DNA from: CADCTM01 sp049671305
Lineage (GTDB): Bacteria > Cyanobacteriota > Cyanobacteriia > Cyanobacteriales > Coleofasciculaceae
Direction of reading: 5' to 3'
Length of the DNA: 57,524 nt
Assembly (NCBI GenBank): GCA_049671305.1
Contig: JBATUR010000046.1
Location: 1-57,524 of the forward strand
Below the pieces are notes generated by a model, which searched no databases, was not told the origin of the DNA, and saw only the letters and a program-made list of their open reading frames with translations. The position numbers and the translations under genes were made by a program. The stretch's first letter is position 1, and each line of letters begins with the position of its first letter. Below, piece after piece: positions 17,230 through 26,830 of the stretch.

Positions 17230-18810
17230 ATAGCTTTTAGGTGTCTCTGTGGCACGGCGTCTTAACTCACTTGACACCGACTCATATCCTGTTGCCATAA
17301 CTAAGCATGGACTATGTAAAGGTAAGGTGATTTTAAAAGTCGTGCCGACACCAACCTGACTTTTGAGGCTAATTTTGCCTTTGTGCAAGTCTACAAACTT
17401 TTTAACAAGACATAATCCTAGTCCAGTTCCGGGAATTTTTCCAACGTTTTGCCCTCGATAAAATGACTCAAATAATTTTTGTTGTTCCTGCTCAGGAATG
17501 CCAATTCCCCAGTCTTGAATTAGAAAAACTGCCTCATCTTTTTCGCAAGCAAGTTCTAACTGAACCTTACCGCCTTTAGGAGAATATTTAATCGCATTGG
17601 AAAGCAAATTATTTAAAATATGTCCTAGTAGTTTTTCATCCATACAAGCTTGAGTACATTCCCCAGAAATCACCAAGTTAATACTATATTCAGCACTAGT
17701 AGATAGCTGTATGCCTTCCACTAAATTTTGGCAAAATTCCTCTATATATAAAGGTTGGGGATTAAACTCTAATTGTCCAACTTCGGCACGAGAAAGATTT
17801 AAAATATCATTTAAAAGCTGCATCATTTCTTGAGCAGCATCCTCAATGCGATCAAGACAGCGCTCTTTTTGTACGGGTGTGGTTTTATGACTGTAATTTT
17901 TTAGTAATTCACCAGAAGTAATAATTGTTCCTAATGGGTTGCGAAACTCATGAGACATCATGGAAACAAAGTTAAAGCGGGCTTCACTTAATTCTCTTTC
18001 TCTTTCTAAATTATGGCGAGTTTCTTCAGCACGTTTGCGCTCGGTTATGTCACGAGAATTAACAACAACACTCAGCTTTTGGGCATAATTAATGCTCTCA
18101 AAACAGGCTTTACCTACTGCTTCAAAAATACGCCAAGAACCATCTTGATGCTGAAAACGAAACTCGCTATTTAAGGACAGATTGACATTTTTAATGGTTT
18201 GATTCAATGTCTCCAGAAAATGCTCTTGATCCTCTGAGTGAATATATTCAATGATATTTTTGCCAATCAAATTTTCGGGTTTGTAGCCCAAAATTTTCTC
18301 AATTGAAGGGCTTTCATAATCAATAATTCCCTCAGCATCAAGCACTGTAATAATATCCAAACCATTCTCAATTAATGAGCGGAATCTTTCTTGATTTTGA
18401 CGCACAGCTTGTTCTGCTTCTCGTCTTTTTCTTCGCTCACTAGCTTCTCGTAATTCTCGCTCAACTGCAGGAGCAAGTCTTGCCAATTTGCCTTTCATTA
18501 CATAATCATGAGCGCCTGCTTTCATGGCGGCAACGGCAGTATCTTCGCCTATACTGCCGGAAACAATAATAAAAGGTAAATCTAAGGCTTTTTCTTTTAA
18601 AAGAGCCAAAGCTGCTGGTGCACTAAAATTTGGCATAGTATAGTCAGCAATAACTAGATCCCAATTTTGAGCAAGGGCAGCATTCATTGCCGATGATGTA
18701 TCTACTTGTTGGTAGATTAAATTGTAACCACTACGTTCTAGTTCAGTTACTAATAGCTCGGTGTCGTCTTCGGAGTCTTCAACGATTAAAATACGCAGTG
18801 GCTTATCCAT
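17221..18810 (-). CDS. REC-PAS-histidine kinase (third gene of phosphorelay)
   Basis: 529 residues. An N-terminal receiver (ILIVEDSEDD, phospho-Asp in LVIADYTMP, Lys in YVMKGKL) is followed by a PAS domain (about 140-260) and a HisKA domain with the phosphorylatable His in MMSHEFRNPLG. The ATPase part has N-box NNLLSNAIKYSP and G boxes DWGIGIPEQ and GTGLGLCLVKKF. No membrane segment, so it is cytosolic. Receiver-first kinases usually take a phosphoryl group from an upstream kinase that controls their own activity. Its ATG is one base past the stop of the single-domain receiver gene, so the pair is translationally linked. Confidence 0.9.
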   Translation of the reverse strand: MDKPLRILIVEDSEDDTELLVTELERSGYNLIYQQVDTSSAMNAALAQNWDLVIADYTMPNFSAPAALALLKEKALDLPFIIVSGSIGEDTAVAAMKAGAHDYVMKGKLARLAPAVERELREASERRKRREAEQAVRQNQERFRSLIENGLDIITVLDAEGIIDYESPSIEKILGYKPENLIGKNIIEYIHSEDQEHFLETLNQTIKNVNLSLNSEFRFQHQDGSWRIFEAVGKACFESINYAQKLSVVVNSRDITERKRAEETRHNLERERELSEARFNFVSMMSHEFRNPLGTIITSGELLKNYSHKTTPVQKERCLDRIEDAAQEMMQLLNDILNLSRAEVGQLEFNPQPLYIEEFCQNLVEGIQLSTSAEYSINLVISGECTQACMDEKLLGHILNNLLSNAIKYSPKGGKVQLELACEKDEAVFLIQDWGIGIPEQEQQKLFESFYRGQNVGKIPGTGLGLCLVKKFVDLHKGKISLKSQVGVGTTFKITLPLHSPCLVMATGYESVSSELRRRATETPKSYSE

Positions 18811-18811
18811 A

Positions 18812-19276
18812 CTAATTTACCAGTAATGGTGGGGGTTCATTGAGTAGCAGCCAATACATTCCTAGTTGTTGTACTGCTGTTTGAAATTGGTCAAAATCGA
18901 CTGGTTTACGAATGTAGCTATTACATCCCAATTTATAACTATTAAGTAAATCTTGTTGTTCGTTGGAAGTTGTCAAAATCACAACAGGAATATATTTTGT
19001 GCGGTCGTCGGCACGCATTCGCTCTAACACTTCTATTCCATTAATTCGCGGTAGTTGTAAATCTAGTAGGACGAGTGCTGGCAGATTATCTACGTTACGA
19101 CTAGCAAACTTACCTGTGCCAAATAGATAGTCTAATGCCTCTACGCCGTCACGGGCTACTACTACCTCAGTGACAATTCGGCTTTGCTCAAAAGCCAGCA
19201 AAGTTAGCTCTTCATCATCAGGATTATCTTCTATTAATAAGATCAGGACAGTTTTGTTACTCAAGTCTCTCTCCAT
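18812..19276 (-). CDS. Single-domain response regulator, Rcp1-like
   Basis: 154 residues, only a receiver domain. Acidic pair in LLIEDNPDDEE, phospho-Asp in LVLLDLQLPRING, switch Thr in VVILTTSNEQQD, Lys in YIRKPVDF. The motif NPDD and the insert YLFGTGKF match the Rcp1 family that shuttles phosphoryl groups from cyanobacterial phytochromes and PAS kinases. It lies between the CHASE3 kinase (28-base gap) and the REC-PAS kinase (1-base gap), so it probably relays between them. Confidence 0.92.
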   Translation of the reverse strand: MERDLSNKTVLILLIEDNPDDEELTLLAFEQSRIVTEVVVARDGVEALDYLFGTGKFASRNVDNLPALVLLDLQLPRINGIEVLERMRADDRTKYIPVVILTTSNEQQDLLNSYKLGCNSYIRKPVDFDQFQTAVQQLGMYWLLLNEPPPLLVN

Positions 19277-19304
19277 TTATAGGTAAGTTTGAATTGAGTT
19301 TATC

Positions 19305-22300
19305 CTACAGTGTGAAGTAAAAAGTTGCACCTTGTTCAACTGCTCCTTCAGCCCAAACTTTACCGCCATGCCTGTGAATAATGCGCTGTACCGTTGCCAG
19401 TCCAATGCCTGTACCAGGAAACTGTGTTGTTGAGTGCAAGCGTTGAAAGGCGCCAAACAATTTGTTGGAATAAGCCATATCAAAGCCAGCACCGTTATCG
19501 CTTATAAAGTAGGCAGTTTTAGCATCTGCTTGAAGTATGCCACCGAACTCAATTTTCGTCTGTATACTAGCTGACGTAAATTTCCAAGCATTGTTAAGTA
19601 AGTTTTCTAAAACAACCCGCAGCAGTTGGGCATCACCATTAACATTTAATCCTGGTGCGATCGCAAATTCAACATCGCGATCAGGTTCAGTAAACTTCAA
19701 CTCAGTGGCAATTTCTGTAGCGATCGCACTCAAATCTACCTCGCGGCGGCGCATCTCAGTCCGAGTCACACGGGAAAGCGTCAACAAATCATCAATCAAT
19801 TCTCCCATGCGCTGAGTCCCCGCACGGATACGATTGAGGTAATGTTTGCCCTTATCATCCAACTGCTCAGAATAACGATCCGCCAACGCTTGACTAAAGC
19901 CATCAATTCCCCGCAGTGGCGCCCTCAAATCGTGAGAAACTGAATAAGAAAATGCCTCAAGTTCCTGATTAGCCGCCGTCAATTCAGCAGTCCGTTCAAT
20001 TACCCGGCGTTCTAAATCTTCATTAAGTTGTTTAATTTCTTGTTCAGCAAGTTTACGCTCAGTAATATCACGACCAATTCCTACCAAACCAATAACATTT
20101 CCTTGAGCGTCTAGCCAGGGGCTTTTTGCCGAAAGATATATCCGCACCTTGCCATTTTTTAAGACTTCTTCTTCAATTATTTGACTTTCACCTGTCGTCA
20201 TAATTTGGCGGTCATTTTCTTTAATGATACGTGTCATTTCCGGTGGCAAATAAACACTGTCATCTTTATCTAAAAGTTCCTCAACAGGCTTGCCCATAAT
20301 AGTCGCCGTCATCGAATTAGCTAGCAGAAAACGACCTTCAAGATCCTTGGCAAAAATCGCATCTGCTGTACCTTCAATCACAGTTTGCAAAAGATTATGG
20401 CTTTTTTGTAGTTCACTTTCTGCCTGTTTTTTCTCGGTAATATCCGTATGAGTGCCAACCCATTCTAAAATCTCGCCATTGTCATCCAAAACAGGAACCG
20501 CACGCACATTAAAATCTCGATAACTGCCATCGCGTGTCAGCAGACGATGCTCAATTTCATAAAGACTTCTAGTTTGCACCGCATGATTCCAAGCTCGACT
20601 AGTAGCCTCCTGATCATCAGGATGAAGCACACTCAGCCATCCCCATCCTTTCATTTCTGCGGCACTTTGCCCTGTAATCTGTCCCCAACCGAGCATTTCT
20701 TCAATAACTTCGCCTTGAGCATTTGTTGTCCAGATAATCTGTGTAGTTGCAGTTAGTAATGAACGGTAACGTAGTTCTTTTCGTCGTAATTCTTGTAGTG
20801 CTTGTTGGCGTTGCTTAGATGCCACCACAGCATCATTTATATCTACGCTTGAGCTAATATAACCCGCAAAACTGCCATCTGCTAGCCAGCGCGGTGCCCC
20901 TTTATTCAAAATCCAGTGATATGCACCGGAATGAGATTTTAGCCGATACTCCATCTCAAAACTTTCACGGGCAGCAAAAGCAGTTTGAGAAGTCTCCAAA
21001 AAGTGCTGTTGATCATCGGGATGAAGATGATCTGCCCAACCATCATCTAGTTCTTTTTCCAAAGTACTGCCCGTAAAATCTAACCAGCTTTGATTGACAA
21101 AAGTACATCGCCCCATTGTATCTGCAATTCCCAACATCACAGGCGCATTATTTGCCATTGTTTTAAAGCGCATCTCACTCTCTTGCACTTCTTTTAATGA
21201 CTGGTTACGCTTGTGGTTTTCTTGTTTGAGGATGTAATAAACTAGGTAGAACAAACAAAATGTTAAAATAATACCAATTGTGAGAAAGTTTTGTGTATCG
21301 ATATTGTCGCCTGATTGTTCGAGGCGCTGTTTTAGCAGCTCAATTTCTGTTTGTTTAATTTGAGCAGATAACTGGCGAATTTGCTCCATTAGGTTTTGAC
21401 CGCGATCAGTTACGACTACGGCTTGTGCTGCTTCAAATCCTTTGGTTCTTCTTAGTTCAATTGTTTCTGATAGTTCGGCTAATTTTTGCGAAACTAAAGA
21501 ATCAAGAGTGTTAACTTGAGTAAGTTGTCTGGGAGTATTAGTTACTAATGTTTTTAGTTCCTGAACTTTTTGTGGAATGCTATTAACTGCATCTTGATAA
21601 GGTTTTAAGTAACTTTCTCGACCCACAATTATGTAGCCTCGTTGTCCTGTCTCGGCATCTTTCATTTGAGAAAGAATAGTTTCGACTTTTTCTCTAACTT
21701 GGCGACTTTGATCGCTTAAGGCAAAGGAACTTTCTTTGTAGTTAACGAAGTTCCAGTAGGAAAAGACATTAGTCGCAATTAGCACGACTGCGGCTAAACT
21801 CAGTCCGACCAGGGTTTTTTGCTCAATTGACCAGTTTAGAGGATTAGAGAGCGATCGCATTTCTTGAAGAAATCCTCTTGTCTGCCTGGCGTCGGCAAGA
21901 TGATCCCCATAATTTTCATCTTGTTGGGGAGATCTGCGAATATTTTGTTGCCATTTTGTGCTTAATGCCAGAGTAATAATGGCGATGCTCAAAACTAGTA
22001 ACCCCAAGGCGGTATGGACGGCAAGACCGATCGAATATTTCCAACCGTAAGCCGTTATCACACCTGTGAAATAGCCGACTAAGGAAAGAATACTGACCGC
22101 CGCGACAATAGCTCCACAAAGCCCTGCAACTACAGATGTTCGCCTGCGTTTTCTTGCCCGACAGATCAGTATTAGGGCTATGGCAGTTAGGGCAAAACTC
22201 AAGGCTGTATAAAAGGCGGGACGACCTGGTATTAGTTGTTTGTCAATTAAAGTTTGTTTTGGTGCGGAGGTGTTAAAAATTGAATTTGGACTTAAGGTGT

Positions 22301-22628
22301 AGTCTTTAATCAGCAATTCATCGATGCCAAGATTGACATCAAAAATATACTGGGAAAGCGTTAAGACTCCCAGCAGTCCTAGGGCGATCGCCAACCATCT
22401 AGCAATTTTATATTGCTTTTGTCCTAACGCCAGCACAGACACGCCACTCAAACTAAACAATAATGCCGTGTTGTAGGTCATTGGTACTGCCATAGGCAGT
22501 ATCTGCAACAACCACTGATTATGAATATGCCAGCCCAGCATGACAACTAATCCTAAACAGGTAGAAATCAACCCCGCTGTCATGATTAATAAATGTGACC
22601 AACTTGTGACTTGCTTTTGTTTCGTCAT
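19305..22628 (-). CDS. Membrane-bound CHASE3/multi-PAS histidine kinase
   Basis: 1107 residues. Residues 1-225 contain about six hydrophobic helices (a MASE-like integral sensor). A further helix near 272-290 and another near 450-468 frame a CHASE3 extracellular domain (SQVREKV region, MKDAETGQRGYIIVGRESYL). Three PAS/PAC units follow (about 490-610, 620-745, 750-870). The HisKA domain has SYSVSHDLRAPLRGIDGF, the ATPase domain NLLNNAWKFT, DNGAGFDM and GTGIGLATVQRIIHRHGGK, the variant seen in Cph1-type kinases paired with Rcp1-like regulators. It is the first gene of a three-gene signalling operon. Confidence 0.92.
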   Translation of the reverse strand: MTKQKQVTSWSHLLIMTAGLISTCLGLVVMLGWHIHNQWLLQILPMAVPMTYNTALLFSLSGVSVLALGQKQYKIARWLAIALGLLGVLTLSQYIFDVNLGIDELLIKDYTLSPNSIFNTSAPKQTLIDKQLIPGRPAFYTALSFALTAIALILICRARKRRRTSVVAGLCGAIVAAVSILSLVGYFTGVITAYGWKYSIGLAVHTALGLLVLSIAIITLALSTKWQQNIRRSPQQDENYGDHLADARQTRGFLQEMRSLSNPLNWSIEQKTLVGLSLAAVVLIATNVFSYWNFVNYKESSFALSDQSRQVREKVETILSQMKDAETGQRGYIIVGRESYLKPYQDAVNSIPQKVQELKTLVTNTPRQLTQVNTLDSLVSQKLAELSETIELRRTKGFEAAQAVVVTDRGQNLMEQIRQLSAQIKQTEIELLKQRLEQSGDNIDTQNFLTIGIILTFCLFYLVYYILKQENHKRNQSLKEVQESEMRFKTMANNAPVMLGIADTMGRCTFVNQSWLDFTGSTLEKELDDGWADHLHPDDQQHFLETSQTAFAARESFEMEYRLKSHSGAYHWILNKGAPRWLADGSFAGYISSSVDINDAVVASKQRQQALQELRRKELRYRSLLTATTQIIWTTNAQGEVIEEMLGWGQITGQSAAEMKGWGWLSVLHPDDQEATSRAWNHAVQTRSLYEIEHRLLTRDGSYRDFNVRAVPVLDDNGEILEWVGTHTDITEKKQAESELQKSHNLLQTVIEGTADAIFAKDLEGRFLLANSMTATIMGKPVEELLDKDDSVYLPPEMTRIIKENDRQIMTTGESQIIEEEVLKNGKVRIYLSAKSPWLDAQGNVIGLVGIGRDITERKLAEQEIKQLNEDLERRVIERTAELTAANQELEAFSYSVSHDLRAPLRGIDGFSQALADRYSEQLDDKGKHYLNRIRAGTQRMGELIDDLLTLSRVTRTEMRRREVDLSAIATEIATELKFTEPDRDVEFAIAPGLNVNGDAQLLRVVLENLLNNAWKFTSASIQTKIEFGGILQADAKTAYFISDNGAGFDMAYSNKLFGAFQRLHSTTQFPGTGIGLATVQRIIHRHGGKVWAEGAVEQGATFYFTL

Positions 22629-22753
22629 TGTTCCGGAACCTATGAATAACCAACTGTTAACTAAATGCAGCAGACAGTAAGCTAGAATTAAAATATTAAG
22701 AAATCTTTAGCTAGCAGATTTTTCTGCTATGCGCCCCACTCCCTAACGCTTCT

Positions 22754-24541
22754 ATGATTCCAATTCGCAACCTCGCAATTATTGCTCACGTCGATCACGG
22801 CAAAACCACTCTTGTTGACGCCCTGCTCAAACAATCCGGGATCTTCCGCGAAGGCGAAGCTGTCCCAGACTGCGTTATGGACTCCAATGATTTGGAGCGG
22901 GAGCGGGGAATTACGATTCTCTCTAAGAATACCGCCGTTCACTACAAAGAAACATTAATCAATATTGTAGATACTCCCGGTCACGCTGACTTTGGCGGTG
23001 AAGTTGAACGGGTGTTAGGCATGGTTGATGGCTGTATCCTAATTGTGGACGCCAACGAAGGACCAATGCCTCAGACGCGCTTCGTGCTCAAAAAAGCTCT
23101 AGAAAAAGGGCTGCGACCGATTGTAGTGGTCAATAAAATCGACCGCCCCCGCGCCGATCCCCACACGGCTGTTGATAAAGTCTTAGACTTATTTATTGAA
23201 CTGGGTGCAGATGATGACCAGTGCGATTTTCCTTACCTGTTTGCCTCTGGTTTAGATGGCTATGCCAAGCAAACTATGGAAGCTGAAGGCGTGGATATGC
23301 AGCCGATTTTTGAAGCAATTCTGCGCCATGTTCCGCCTCCTGTCGGCGATCCACAAAAGCCATTGCAACTGCAAGTTACCACCCTCGACTATTCTGAATA
23401 CGTCGGTCGAATTGTCATTGGCAAAATCCACAACGGCACAATTAAAGTCGGTCAGCAAGCGGCAGTGGTAACAGAAACAGGCGCAATTGTCAAGGCAAAA
23501 GTTACCAAATTGATGGGTTTTGATGGCTTGAAGCGTGTTGATTGGGAAACCGCCTCAGCCGGAAATATTGTCGCCGTGTCAGGTTTTGCAGATGCCAATA
23601 TTGGCGAAACCATTACCTGCCCTAACGAACCAATGGCACTGCCTTTAATTAAGGTAGATGAACCAACCTTGCAGATGACCTTTTCGGTGAATGACTCGCC
23701 GTTTGCCGGTCAAGAAGGCGACTTTGTGACCTCACGGCAAATACGCGATCGCTTAATGCGAGAATTAGAAACCAACGTTGCCTTGCGCGTCGAAGAAACC
23801 GACTCGCCTGATAAGTTCCTGGTTTCCGGGCGTGGTGAGTTGCACCTAGGTATTTTAATTGAAACTATGCGTCGCCAAGGCTATGAGTTTCAAGTTTCCC
23901 AGCCTCAAGTTATCTACCGAGAAATCGGCGGTCAACCTTGCGAACCGTTTGAGTGTTTGGTAATGGATGTCCCAGAAGTCGCAGTTGGTAGCTGTATTGA
24001 AGCCCTCGGTAAGCGCAAAGGCGAAATGCAGGATATGCAAGTAGGTACCAATGGTCGCACCCAATTAGAATTTGTGATTCCTGCCCGTGGTTTAATTGGT
24101 TTCCGGGGTGAATTCATGCGAATGACTCGCGGTGAAGGCATTATGAACCACAGCTTCTTGGATTATCGTCCGCTTTCTGGTGGCATCGAAACCCGCCGCA
24201 ACGGAGTGTTAATTGCTATTGAAGAAGGCGTAACGACTTACTACGCCATGCAAAACGCCGAAGACCGGGGCGTATTCTTTGTTATTCCTGGTACTAAGGT
24301 TTACAAAGGCATGATTATTGGGGAAAACAACCGCCCTCAAGACTTGGAATTAAATGTCTGTAAGACCAAGCAGCTAACTAACCACCGTTCAGCAACTAGT
24401 GAGGAACTAGTACACTTACAAGCACCCGTAGATATGGGCTTGGAACGGGCATTAGAGTACATTGGTTCAGATGAATTGGTGGAAGTCACACCAAAATCAG
24501 TTCGTTTGCGGAAACTCTCGAAGAAATTGGCAAAGCGTTAA
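22754..24541 (+). CDS. typA: Ribosome-associated translational GTPase TypA/BipA
   Basis: 595 residues, full family length. G1 AHVDHGKTTL, switch I ERERGITILSKNTAV, G3 DTPGHADFGGEVERV and G4 VVNKIDRPRA are intact. EF-G-like domains II, III and V and the BipA-specific C-terminal domain follow (GRGELHLGILIETMRRQGYE, RGLIGFRGEFMRMTRGEG, NRPQDLELNVCKTKQLTN). BipA binds the 70S ribosome and aids 50S assembly and stress or cold growth. A strong terminator built from a tandem repeat follows directly. Confidence 0.96.
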   Translation: MIPIRNLAIIAHVDHGKTTLVDALLKQSGIFREGEAVPDCVMDSNDLERERGITILSKNTAVHYKETLINIVDTPGHADFGGEVERVLGMVDGCILIVDANEGPMPQTRFVLKKALEKGLRPIVVVNKIDRPRADPHTAVDKVLDLFIELGADDDQCDFPYLFASGLDGYAKQTMEAEGVDMQPIFEAILRHVPPPVGDPQKPLQLQVTTLDYSEYVGRIVIGKIHNGTIKVGQQAAVVTETGAIVKAKVTKLMGFDGLKRVDWETASAGNIVAVSGFADANIGETITCPNEPMALPLIKVDEPTLQMTFSVNDSPFAGQEGDFVTSRQIRDRLMRELETNVALRVEETDSPDKFLVSGRGELHLGILIETMRRQGYEFQVSQPQVIYREIGGQPCEPFECLVMDVPEVAVGSCIEALGKRKGEMQDMQVGTNGRTQLEFVIPARGLIGFRGEFMRMTRGEGIMNHSFLDYRPLSGGIETRRNGVLIAIEEGVTTYYAMQNAEDRGVFFVIPGTKVYKGMIIGENNRPQDLELNVCKTKQLTNHRSATSEELVHLQAPVDMGLERALEYIGSDELVEVTPKSVRLRKLSKKLAKR

Positions 24542-24553
24542 GCATCTGATACT

Positions 24554-24626
24554 AAATCCCCGACTTCTTGTTTAAGATTTATCCTTAATTTAAGGGTTTA
24601 CATCTAGAAGTCGGGGATTTTTTCTT
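24554..24626 (+). terminator. typA terminator built from the first repeat unit
   Basis: AAATCCCCGACTTCT (24554-24568) pairs perfectly over 15 bases with AGAAGTCGGGGATTT (24606-24620), which is followed by TTTTTC. The loop is 37 bases. The stem starts 12 bases after the typA stop. Confidence 0.75.
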
Positions 24627-24741
24627 CTTGTTTAAGATTTATCCTTAATTTAAAGGTTTACATCTAGAAGTCGGGGATTTTTTCTTCTTTGCTGAGTTTA
24701 ATCCTTAATTTAAAGGTTTACATCTAGAAGTCGGGGATTTT
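24564..24741. repeat. 60-bp tandem repeat, about three copies
   Basis: The unit runs from CTTCTTGTTTAAG through ATCCTTAATTTAAAGG and CATCTAGAAG to TCGGGGATTTTTT. It repeats with an exact 60-base period at 24564, 24624 and 24684. Copies one and two differ by a single base in the core; the third diverges at its left (TTTGCTGAGTTTA). Each unit brings a fresh AGAAGTCGGGGATTT arm (24606, 24666, 24726), so any of three right arms can pair with the one left arm at 24554. Confidence 0.9.
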
Positions 24742-24762
24742 TAGTTGCTGTTGATTTTTCAT

Positions 24763-25446
24763 TTAGACAATTGCCAGATCAGTCAGATTGCCAGTGAAAC
24801 CAGTAATTTCAATGATGCTGTCTGTGCTCGCAGAAAATCCAGCCGTTCTGTCATTAATTCCTAGGAAAGTGCTATCGCCAAAGCTAAAGGTAGCAGCACC
24901 TCTAGCAAGAAAATTAGTTGCAGTTAAAACTTGCTGGATGGCAATCTCAGTCAATGCTGCAACATTACCTAGTTCCTTGAGTTGCAAAGCTGATACCGCT
25001 CTAGGACCATCTATCAAATCGCTGCCAATCTTCAAGTCTGTAATAACATCATAATTTGCTAACAGAGAATCAGTACTACGGGTATAATTGAAGGTATTTA
25101 CTCCAGTTCCTCCGGTGAGAGTATCACCTCCTGCTCCACCTGTAATAGTGTCATTGCCAGCGCCAGCATTGATAATGTCATTGCCAGCGTCAGTTTTGAT
25201 TGAGTCATTTTTGCTCGTGCCGATAACGGTGAACTCTTCTATGTTTGCGAACCTGATGTAATCCAATGCTGGGGATGTTTTTGTACTGCTGACCTTTCGA
25301 TAAGCAGAGGGAGCGTAACATTGAGCGTTGAAAACCATACCAGTGCCCGTATCGCCTTGTTTTGAAGGCGGGTTAAATGCGGCAATGGTGCTTGCAACGA
25401 TGTATTTGCAAAAATGAAGCTGAAATTCTGACAATTGGTTCAGCAA
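24763..25446 (-). pseudogene. Remnant of an RTX/bluetail-type surface protein
   Basis: 227 residues. Residues 85-120 hold three or four hemolysin-type calcium-binding nonapeptides (GNDIINAGAGNDTITGGAGG). The C-terminal ~100 residues end in FSFGDSTFLGINDRTAGFS and IIEITGFTGNLTDLAIV, the bluetail-type C-terminus of large cyanobacterial surface proteins. The first ~80 residues (HFCKYIVASTIAAFNPPSKQ, YAPSAYRKVSSTKTS) do not look like the usual adhesin body and include Cys residues, unusual for RTX proteins. I read it as the 3' end of a larger gene fused by deletion to unrelated sequence. A short genuine type I-secreted protein is the alternative. Confidence 0.55.
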
Positions 25447-25586
25447 TTCAATTTCTCTGAAACTTGAAGATTCCTTGTAAGAGACTTGGGGCTAGATGAG
25501 GTATAAGTTTTTGATTTAATGCATTACCGTACCTCTTAAAGGAAGAGGCGATCTTCACGGATTCAATCGAGTAAATTTGTCGAACA

Positions 25587-26066
25587 TCACTTTAAAGCCG
25601 AGACCAAAAGGCGAATCTCTTTATTACGTCTTTCCAGCCACATAACCGCATCCACTTGTCCATATTCTCCATACTTTGGATCTACTCTAGTCGAGCCGTC
25701 TTTTCTTACCACAGTGCGAGCTATCTGCTGTTTCATCTCAGTAAGGTTGTTTATCCAATCGATTGTTACCACATAGGCAATTCCTGCTTCGTTCGTTCTA
25801 ATTTCATCAACTCTGACCATTTCATAAATACGTGTCGTCTCATCTATTCTTGACACAAAAATCAAACGTGCATTCCGGCTTATATATTTACTTTGCGTTT
25901 CTGAAAAATTTTTGACGCAAATTACACCGTCTTTAAGAATCTGTCCATCACAAAGAGTGGGATAGGAGCTAAAGTTCAAGTAATCATCGGGTACAACTTT
26001 CTGTGCGATTGCAGGAGTAGCACTTAGCAGTGTTACAACAATAGCGGGTATGACAAATTGTTTCAT
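25587..26066 (-). CDS. Small exported protein of unknown function
   Basis: 159 residues with a clear Sec signal peptide (MKQFVIPAIVVTLLSATPAIAQ, cleavage after AIA). Two Cys (TLCDGQ and VICVKNF, about 13 residues apart) could make a disulfide in the periplasm. The mature part alternates short strands (ARLIFVSRIDE, YEMVRVDEIR, YVVTIDWINN) and ends with a helix. I do not recognise a family. It lies in a co-oriented run of exported proteins without obvious operon spacing. Confidence 0.7.
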   Translation of the reverse strand: MKQFVIPAIVVTLLSATPAIAQKVVPDDYLNFSSYPTLCDGQILKDGVICVKNFSETQSKYISRNARLIFVSRIDETTRIYEMVRVDEIRTNEAGIAYVVTIDWINNLTEMKQQIARTVVRKDGSTRVDPKYGEYGQVDAVMWLERRNKEIRLLVSALK

Positions 26067-26129
26067 ATTGAGGGGTTTTCCTACTATCTATAATCTGACT
26101 TTTCGGAAGGTTAAGATCTTCTTCAACTG

Positions 26130-26151
26130 GGGCATTCTGAAAAGAATGCCC
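26130..26151. repeat. Palindromic hairpin with GAAA tetraloop (REP-like)
   Basis: GGGCATTCT (26130-26138), loop GAAA, AGAATGCCC (26143-26151): a perfect 9-bp stem closed by a GNRA tetraloop. This sequence recurs, to my recollection, in many cyanobacterial genomes as a dispersed palindrome. It lies between two exported-protein genes and has no T-run after it. Confidence 0.65.
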
Positions 26152-26302
26152 ACAACATTACAACAATCCCAAATGAATCCTGGGCATCGTAAGCACTCCA
26201 GTCAGCAAATTTTCTCAAATGAGTTGAGAATGCTATGAAATCATGGAAAACTTTGTACTTGACTTGGATACTATTATTGGGTGGCTTTCGGGAAACCTAA
26301 CA

Positions 26303-26830
26303 TTAGCACTCGTAATAGCTATAACCAGTAACCCAATTTCCGCGACGACAAACATTAGGAGTGCTTGCCGAATCAATAACCATCATAAATAGCTTCGCGG
26401 CTACTTCACTTTGCCTTTGTTGTTGGGCTCGTTGTTCAGCAATATAAGCCTGTTTCTGTTCAGGAGAAAGGCTCTCAAAGTATTGACGACGACGATCAGC
26501 CTCTATTCGTTGCTGCTCAGTAGCCACTTGTCTTGCCGCAGCTAGTTCGACTTCTCGCTGTTTTTGAGCCTCAAGAAGTCCCTGCCTTTCTCGATCTTGC
26601 TGTTGTCGGCGTGCTCGATCCTCTGCACGGCGTCTTTCCCGCTCAATGGTGTTAAGACCGCCATCAATTGTGCGTAGGATGCCACCAAATTGAGCCACCT
26701 GGGTGGTTTTTGTGGCACTGGAAAAAGATTGATTTGACGAGCGACTGCGTGTTTCAGTTGTGGCTAAACCCGGAGAAACGCTAGTGAGTGAAACCAGAGC
26801 AATACTTGCTAAACTGACGATTTTCTTCAT
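26303..26830 (-). CDS. Exported Arg/Gln-rich coiled-coil protein
   Basis: 175 residues. Signal peptide MKKIVSLASIALVSLTSVSPGLA, then a Ser/Thr-rich linker, a glycine-containing FGGILRTIDGGLNTI, and about 75 residues of highly charged helix (RERRRAEDRARRQQQDRERQ, then EQRAQQQRQSEVAAK) likely to be coiled coil. The end CRRGNWVTGYSYYEC has two Cys that may pair. I do not recognise a family. Composition suggests a structural or nucleic-acid/polysaccharide-binding exported protein; this is inference only. Confidence 0.7.
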   Translation of the reverse strand: MKKIVSLASIALVSLTSVSPGLATTETRSRSSNQSFSSATKTTQVAQFGGILRTIDGGLNTIERERRRAEDRARRQQQDRERQGLLEAQKQREVELAAARQVATEQQRIEADRRRQYFESLSPEQKQAYIAEQRAQQQRQSEVAAKLFMMVIDSASTPNVCRRGNWVTGYSYYEC

